64,000 bases of DNA from positions 59,713,257 to 59,777,256 of the forward strand of contig OX104128.1 of assembly GCA_944470555.2 (NCBI GenBank), read 5' to 3'. The notes beneath the pieces were generated by a model, which did not search any database, was not told the origin of the DNA, and saw only the letters and a program-made list of their open reading frames with translations. Below, in pieces: positions 58,299 to 64,000 of the stretch. Source of the stretch: Heterobilharzia americana. Lineage: Eukaryota; Platyhelminthes; Trematoda; Strigeidida; Schistosomatidae. Positions within the stretch are counted from its first letter, which is position 1; the number at the start of each line of letters is the position of its first letter. The position numbers and the translations under genes were made by a program.

Positions 58299-58299
58299 G

Positions 58300-58410
58300 A
58301 AACGAAATTCTGTCACCATGGAGCATATCTTAGCTTCTTCCTTTGAGGTGATGATCCAAGATAATGCAAGCAGCATTGAGAATATGCCTCAACAACAACA
58401 TTTGGAATAG
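58300..58410 (+). other. Candidate terminal exon, unknown protein
   Basis: A ctttttgtag acceptor (ends near 58299) opens KRNSVTMEHILASSFEVMIQ, DNASSIENMPQQQHLE and a TAG stop. No poly(A) signal is visible before the (TA)n tract. No family is recognised; a chance frame is possible. Confidence 0.2.
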
Positions 58411-58423
58411 AATTCTTTGTATG

Positions 58424-58426
<3 letters not shown>

Positions 58427-58478
<52 letters not shown>
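58427..58478. repeat. (TA)n microsatellite
   Basis: About 52 bp of pure TA. Confidence 0.95.
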
Positions 58479-58482
<4 letters not shown>

Positions 58483-58779
58483 GTTCATAGATTACTAACT
58501 TCTAAAATGCACTCGGTTAAGGTTTCAGTGAAAATCAACTTGTGTTCAGTATAGTACTGAACGAGTTCATATATACCGTTTATTCAGTGTGGTCCATTTA
58601 AATTATACACCCACACATTTACACGTTTTGTTTTTTTCTTCTGAATGATATTAGCTAAAGAATGTATATTTTAAGCTGGAATATGTAGGTTAAATGAGTT
58701 TTTTAATCAGCAGTTCATTGAAAAAATAGATGTTAAAAATATATGGTTTAAATTTAATTTGTACAGTTTCTGTCGTACA
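58479..58779. other. No recognisable feature
   Basis: AT-rich spacer. Confidence 0.3.
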
Positions 58780-59270
58780 ATACAGGTCTGAATTGCTCGA
58801 CCACTGTTGGCATATGGGTTCCTATGCAGATGTCTCGATACTGCCGGATAATCATGATGTTATATTCATCTTGATAACCAGCAGTAAAATCTTCTTATTT
58901 GCGACTCGTCTGTTGGATGTACCTGCACCCAATACTAGTCTACTGCTAGTTACCATGATGAATATGACATCAAAAATATCCTTCAGTATGGAAACATTCG
59001 CATAAAATACCATTTGCTAACAGAGATCAAGCAATTCAGCCTTCTATAGCAACGGGAAATTACAAGTATTAAAACAACAACTGATACCCGTTTCACAAGA
59101 GGTAGCTGTCAAGGATTACACTTTTGCATTTGAAGAAACTGGTACTTGCTTCAGGTCTCAGTTGGAAGAACATCGCTCACTAGAACGTAGGTATATTTAG
59201 CTGATAACTTCCAAATAGGATGAAATACGCATCCTGGATTCCTCTGCTAGTCACCAAGATGAATATTACT
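58780..59270. repeat. SMα-like repeats: truncated minus copy joined to a full plus unit
   Basis: 58780-58930 is a minus-strand tail and the 3' part of a hammerhead (deleted between box 2 and the triplet). From about 58935 the plus strand runs tail, next head (A-box region near 59110), hammerhead (CTGATAA, GAAA and ATC followed by CTGG) and the start of the next tail, a full unit of about 330 bp. The single core change is G8 to A. The tail-head-hammerhead order shows a tandem source. Confidence 0.65.
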
Positions 59271-59685
59271 TCTACTTTTCTTGAATTTGATTAATAAGTT
59301 TGAAAAAGTACATTACACTTGTCCTCTAAAATAGTTTTCAAGAGAAAATGACTACACTGCACTTTTAACTAGTACTGATTATTTACACGTCTTACTTTTC
59401 ATAGAAGATATTTAATGTAAATGTATATCACGACGTATCTGCTACTGGATAGCTGAAATATAATTGTTTCATACAAACTAAACATATATGTAGTGACCTC
59501 GTATATTCTCATTTCGGATATTGCCTATTAGTTGACAAGATGTTCCAGACGGTAAACAAAACCAGGTACTTTTTCAAAAAATTATCTTTATAAGAGGCAT
59601 TTATTTAGTTTATTTCATAAAACACAAACAACAATAACTTACATTGATGAGGAAAAGTGGATAGCAATGGAATATGGGACCTTCG
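59271..59685. other. No recognisable feature
   Basis: AT-rich spacer. Confidence 0.3.
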
Positions 59686-59689
59686 GTTT

Positions 59690-59835
59690 CTGGGTCACCA
59701 GCCTGATACTCTGTCAACTGAGTTATCAAACTCGTCTGTTGACTAGTTCTTAATTTCACTTCAGTCACCAAGGGTAGATCAACGAGTTGATAATCTAGAG
59801 GGTCTTGTTCCGCATCCCACCGCGATACAGATTTT
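59690..59835 (-). repeat. tRNA-like SINE without hammerhead
   Basis: The minus strand has 'aactcagttgacagagta' as an A-box-like part and a decayed B box, plus the block 'gtgactgaagtgaaat' (reverse of 'atttcacttcagtcac', 59752-59767), which also occurs in the repeat at 63.85 kb. No CUGANGA/GAAA pair is present. Confidence 0.45.
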
Positions 59836-60185
59836 CTTTCTTTACTCAATTATGACCCAGTATCAGTAATAAAAATCGGACAAACCATATTTTTCTCAGA
59901 TGAATAAACTAATAACGTGTAAAACTATTCTCCTTTACAAAAACATGACTGCTTTCCATTCAAATTATCTCTCATTGTGTTTATTTTCATTTTCAAAGCA
60001 GTTTCAAGTACTTAAATAAGTGACTTTATTCTGAAGAATAGTACTATTCTTCAGAGAACGGATTCCAGCTTCCTACTCTATCAGATCAGTTTTCACTTAA
60101 TTCATAATTTTTACTGATTAATCAGTTAGCCCACTGTCATTTCACTTTATACCTGTCCACTGAGTAGTGTTAGTGTCCCTAAGTA
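59836..60185. other. No recognisable feature
   Basis: AT-rich spacer. Confidence 0.3.
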
Positions 60186-60189
60186 TGGC

Positions 60190-60765
60190 ATATGTTTTGT
60201 ACCATCGAAGTGCAAAGTACTTTCGCAAGATTGGCAGGAGCCTTTACCTGCGCTCTCCCTTGATGGTGAGCCACTGGAAGTAGTCGAAAAGTTGTTCGTG
60301 TATCTGGGTAGTTGTGTGAGTCCCGATGGAGATATGTGATGAAATTTCTAACCATATATTGAAAGCCAGAGTGGCATACCCCAATCTGGGCCACCTTTCG
60401 CGCTGTCGCAACGTTAGTCTGACAGTGAGAAGTGGATTTACAACGCTTCGATATGGGCAGTTCTCATCTACTGGTCCCTTTGAGTTGAGGATGTGCGACG
60501 ACTACATGTGTTCGATCATCGTTGTCTCCGTAAGAATACTTGTATCCGGTGACAACACCATGTAAGCAATTCTGGGGTACAATAGTGTGTTTAGGCATGA
60601 TGGATAGATGAAGTCATCTAGAAACACCGGCTTTGTTGGCTTAGACATCTGTTAAGTCTGTCGTTCCAACGGCCTCCATACCGTTTCGTTGTTTGCTGGC
60701 CCTAGGACTGCATGGAAGAAGCGGAGGGGTGGTCAGTGTATGACATAGTATGGATCCATCTTCAA
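60190..60765 (+). pseudogene. LINE fragment upstream of the LRWLGHV block
   Basis: It reads PSKCKVLSQDWQEPLPALSL, DGEPLEVVEKLFVYLGSCVS, ISNHILKARVAYPNLGHLSR and CRNVSLTVRSGFTTLRYGQF. The block order (YLGS..S.DG, I.KARxAYxNLGHL) is that of the domain after the reverse transcriptase in LINEs whose end is LRWLGHV. It is the only copy of this middle part here and complements the 3' pieces at 13.2, 17.5 and 44.1 kb. A stop breaks it at about 60338, and the last part (60690-60760) is scrambled. Confidence 0.65.
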
Positions 60766-60839
60766 GTCTGTGTGTTCTTCAATTCTTACCACTTGTAAAA
60801 GCTGCTTATAGACAACTACGTTTTGCAGATTGAATATTT

Positions 60840-61622
60840 ATGAGTTTTTTTAGAACTGGAAGTGAAGTGACAAAGGTGAAAACGGTCCATGTACCCAACC
60901 AACACCACCACCACCAACAAGCTCCAATCACCATCAACGGGAGAAACTCAAAGGAAGTAGCCTCTTTCACCCACCTACCTAGACAGTATCGTTTCCACTA
61001 CAGGCGACACAAACGAGAACGTCAAAGCCAGGATCGGAAAGACAGCAGACAGGCCTTCCTGCATTAACCTGAAAGCAGTATGGAGATCTTCTGCACTCAG
61101 CATAAAGCGTGAACAACATCCGGATTTTCAAGACTAATTCAGGTAAGTAAGTCAGTGCTTCCATGTGATGGTTGAGAGACTTGGCGCGTTACGAAACGCA
61201 TTTCCAACAAATTATAGACATTCATCAACAACTGCCTACGCTTGCTCAATACTGTAGCTCAGATGGCCAGAAGGAATAAGCAACAAGGAACTCTGGCTGG
61301 CTGGGAACGAACCAACCAAGAATCTATCGCTCAACAAATATGCAGAAGGAAATGGAGATGGATTGAGCATACACTGAGAAGACCATTTGGGGACATCACG
61401 CACCAGGCCAGATACTCGAGTGGAACCCAGATAGGAAACGACGAGTTGGGCGTCCGAGGTGAGAGTGATATGGAGGAGATGATGTGTGGAAGAAATGAGA
61501 GGTTGTGGGTTGTCGTGAAGCCAGGTTGAAAAGATTGCAGAGAAGAGAGTGTAATGGAGACATGCTACTGAAGCCGTATGTTCCACTAGGAACTCAAGGG
61601 ACAAATAACAATGATAATATCA
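60840..61622 (+). pseudogene. RTE/SR2-like 3' fragment
   Basis: Plus strand. Contains HHHHQQAPITINGRNSKEVA, then a frameshifted region with NVKARIGKTADRPSC-like sequence and WERTNQESIAQQICRRKWRW, IEHTLRRPFGDITHQARYSS (61308-61440), followed by the 3' block and an AACAATGATAAT tail. 5'-truncated and frameshifted. Confidence 0.85.
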
Positions 61623-61985
61623 TACAAGTTATCTATGAAAGCTGTAAGAAATACATTTTATCTACCGTAAAATTTGTTAAAAATGTGTTTTATGCAAAGT
61701 GTACACGAATTATTACAACTATTGCATAGTGGATACACACTTTATGCTTATACAAAATAAAAGGATGTTTCCATTTCAGTCGTTGTGAATTTTTTTCACT
61801 CTCCAGCAGTTTACTTTAGTTTATTCTCAGTTAGTGAACGATTAATTACAGGGAACTAAAATTGTAAATCAAAATACTGTAGTGATTCAAATTCTCTAAG
61901 TAGTCCACTCGAACGGTTTCTTACATTTTCTTTTCATATTTTGGTAAAGTAGACAAGTTTTATACAATCAGTCGTGTAATGTAAA
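61623..61985. other. No recognisable feature
   Basis: AT-rich spacer. Confidence 0.3.
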
Positions 61986-61989
61986 TTAG

Positions 61990-62420
61990 TGCACTAAGAT
62001 AGGGTCTGAGGATGTAACCGTACTGCTTCTAACTGAATGGGATGTGACAGAAGTAAGGCATCTTCTATACATGACCTGAAGTGCCACGTTGATGCTACCT
62101 TCTGAACCGAAGAGGCGTGGGTTAGAAAAGTTGCCCCTAAAAACAGCAAACTCTACCATTCCCCCACGGTCTCCTGGTGCCGGCAGTATGGATTCTCTCT
62201 ATGCAGCATTAGAATAACGAAATCTTGAGACAACAATCCACAAAAAGCTACATGTGACAGGCACCAAGCAGGTGTCTAATGGGCTCTGCAGTCACACAAA
62301 TCTTTTTTTTCTTTCAGCTATATTAAAGAAAAATAGCCGGAAAGTGTCAACCACCTGAACGCTTACAGTAGTATACAAGATCCAATTGAACATAACCTGT
62401 CCTCCTAACGCCTCCCCTCC
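61990..62420 (+). repeat. Less AT-rich block, possible retroelement leader
   Basis: This block is richer in GC than both flanks and has no open frame of note. Its composition and the words around 'cccccacggtctcctggtgc' resemble leader (5' UTR) sequence of schistosome LINEs as far as I can recall. I cannot confirm it. Confidence 0.25.
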
Positions 62421-62703
62421 ATCTTTTCATCCTGTCTCATTCCCAAGTATGAGTTGTGTTAATTGTGTGAAGTTAAACACAATTATTTTGGAAAAAATGC
62501 GTAAACTATTTCAATGCAAAATCTAATTAATTTTCGGTTTGATTTAGTTCAGATGCTTATCCAACAACACTACGATTTTGATTTTATTTTATAGAACAGT
62601 GGCTACATAAAATCATAAATGAACTTAATGAAAACAAATTATTTCTCTGCTTCCTTGAAAATATCTGAGGTATGCTTTTTATAGTGGTTAAAAATTTATA
62701 TGT
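62421..62703. other. No recognisable feature
   Basis: AT-rich spacer. Confidence 0.3.
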
Positions 62704-62715
62704 ACAGATATATCA

Positions 62716-62957
62716 GCTCAGAGAACAGAATACAATCAAGACCATCCACCTGAGCTACAAATATTCTCCACTATTTCAAAATTGTACAAGCGTAACATGC
62801 TTCATGTTGTTCGAAGATTGGAAGACTTTTCCTTAAAAGGCAAGCTTCCACAAGAGAACAACTATTCTTTCTCTATGAGTGCCTACGTCAGCATGTTCTG
62901 CCGAAGAGTGTCAGACACGATTAAACAACCCAGCTCAGAGAACATAATACAACCAAG
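62716..62957 (+). mobile_element. Insertion of the same family as 20.66 and 21.61 kb, 12-bp target duplication (copy 3)
   Basis: The 242-bp insert lies between perfect repeats ACAGATATATCA at 62704-62715 and 62958-62969. It starts inside a terminal block (gctcagagaac...caatcaag), continues 'accatccacctgagctac...ttctcc', then new internal sequence, and ends with 'cacgattaaacaaccc' and 'acaaccaag'. It thus shows unit end, unit start and a second unit end in the same orientation, without a fold-back, and proves that the elements derive from tandem units. The last base of the insert (caaccaag) is the same terminus as in copies 1 and 2. Confidence 0.75.
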
Positions 62958-62999
62958 ACAGATATATCAATTTTACATGAACTTTAGTACTAGTTAATT

Positions 63000-63160
63000 G
63001 AGTTATATAGGTGTCTTCTTCTCTTCGCCCTTTATGAATGAACGAATAACAAAAGATTTTATGGTATTGTAGTTGTTATTTATCCACTTATGCCTAAGGT
63101 TTTATGAAGATCATTTCCTTCATCCCATAAATGGAATTCATTCTTGTAAACTGTATTTTC
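63000..63160. other. No recognisable feature
   Basis: AT-rich spacer. Confidence 0.3.
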
Positions 63161-63169
63161 CTTCGATCC

Positions 63170-63320
63170 CTGGAGTCACAGGTGTGTACTGTTGGAGGAG
63201 TCCCATACTAGCATGAAACATCTGTCGAGTGCTCTCAGGTTTTCAGTGTTTCTCCGACTGATTTCAAACCGTGATGAATACCAACCTGAAATGGGTAAAT
63301 ACATCCCCACAACCCCCCCT
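63170..63320 (+). repeat. Type B hammerhead repeat, degenerate
   Basis: Plus strand: 'cgatccctgg' (B-box end), hammerhead with GAAA and GTC but box 1 TTGGAGGA, and a tail with 'ccgtgatgaataccaacctg'. Confidence 0.55.
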
Positions 63321-63524
63321 AAACTGTATAAAATACACCTTAAACAACTGTGATATAATGGCAGTATTCACTACGGAATGATAGCTTTTTTGAAAACTCA
63401 TTGAAAGTCTGATATTAAATGCTAATTGACTTGTGTCACGAGTTGACACAAGGAAGCAGGATACTGTGTTCCATTTAGTCATAACTCAGTATCAAGACAG
63501 TAAAGGGATTGTCATGTGACTAGA

Positions 63525-63670
63525 CAATCCTGAGCTTTATTTCTCCCAGGGTTGTAGGCGCGCAATACTGACGAGTCTCAGTTCAAGACAAAGTGACTAT
63601 CCAATCCTTCTAATTTTTCAGTGGTTCTCCAGTTGATATCATTTTGAAGTAAATACTGCCCTAATGATCT
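63525..63670 (+). repeat. Type B hammerhead repeat, remnant
   Basis: Plus strand: CTGACGA followed by GTCTCAGTTCAAGAC keeps box 1 and a four-pair stem II, but box 2 is AAAG. The tail is visible as 'ttctccagttgatatcat'. Confidence 0.45.
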
Positions 63671-63849
63671 TTGATATAACTTGCAGGTGGAAATGTAGAC
63701 CTGCTGACTATACTTTTTGATTAGTTTAGACTTTTAATCATGTACAAAAAAATGATGCCTGCTTTGCACTATTGGTTTTCAACTTTAATTATCTGAGATA
63801 GCCATGGTTTTGGCAACTTTGTATTGATGCTAGTGGTTGGCTGAAGGGG

Positions 63850-63960
63850 AAATAAAAATTTGGATCACGGCAGGAATCGAACCAGCTACCACCTGGTTAT
63901 ATTGACTTGTTGTCCTACTAACTGGACTATGAGACCCAACTACTGACCAGGTTTTTATTT
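63850..63960 (-). repeat. tRNA-like SINE without hammerhead
   Basis: The minus strand reads an A-box-like TAGTCCAGTTAGTAGGAC and a B box GGTTCGATTCC (near 63875), then a tail. Upstream it shares 'gactgaagtgaaat' with the repeat at 59.7 kb. The acceptor arm does not pair, so it is not a tRNA gene. Confidence 0.5.
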
Positions 63961-64000
63961 CACTTCAGTCATCAAAAGTTTTGCCTGATTGTCATAGGAA

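Overview
The window looks like repeat-dense nuclear DNA of a blood fluke (Schistosoma or a close schistosomatid). The evidence is AT-rich sequence, abundant RTE-, CR1- and Penelope-type retroelements, and many copies of a short repeat that joins a pol III-type tRNA-like head to a hammerhead ribozyme, the arrangement of the schistosome SMα repeat. Nothing bacterial is present. No complete host gene can be seen. Species assignment is inference from repeat style.

Layout. 1-10.3 kb: by eye less AT-rich than the rest, with a decayed CR1/jockey-like LINE (3.6-5.4 kb), a second LINE 3' scrap (9.5 kb) and much unexplained sequence. 10.4-10.9 kb: two exons joined by a 35-nt intron, whose protein resembles the first cadherin region of calsyntenin; the best host-gene evidence here. 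13-19 kb: LINE tails, a hammerhead SINE of a third type and an SMα-like copy. 20.2-22.7 kb: a Penelope-like element (PLE) with inverted terminal arms and two small nested insertions with perfect 13-bp target-site duplications. 23.3-28 kb: hammerhead repeats, including the best-preserved ribozyme (23434-23482). 28.3-29.6 kb: a PLE with a GIY-YIG nuclease remnant between inverted arms and 13-bp flanking repeats. 30-34.6 kb: hammerhead repeats, possible exons and another GIY-YIG fragment. 34.7-37.9 kb: the only intact large ORF, an RTE-clade (SR2-like) endonuclease/reverse transcriptase on the minus strand, between two (TA)n tracts. 38-64 kb: further PLE, RTE, LINE and hammerhead repeat copies, several as head-to-head palindromes, plus a few exon-like fragments.

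How it works together. RTE and PLE proteins are the retrotransposition machinery; the short hammerhead repeats and 5'-truncated copies are their likely passengers. The recurrent theme is fold-back structure: PLEs with opposed terminal repeats, a PLE with an inverted 5' segment, small insertions that are near-perfect hairpins, and hammerhead repeats ending in 40-bp inverted arms. Twin-primed reverse transcription would explain most of these. Host genes are represented only by isolated exons in very large introns or intergenic sequence.

All calls come from reading the sequence and the conceptual translations; no database search was run, and boundaries of degenerate repeats are approximate to tens of bases.
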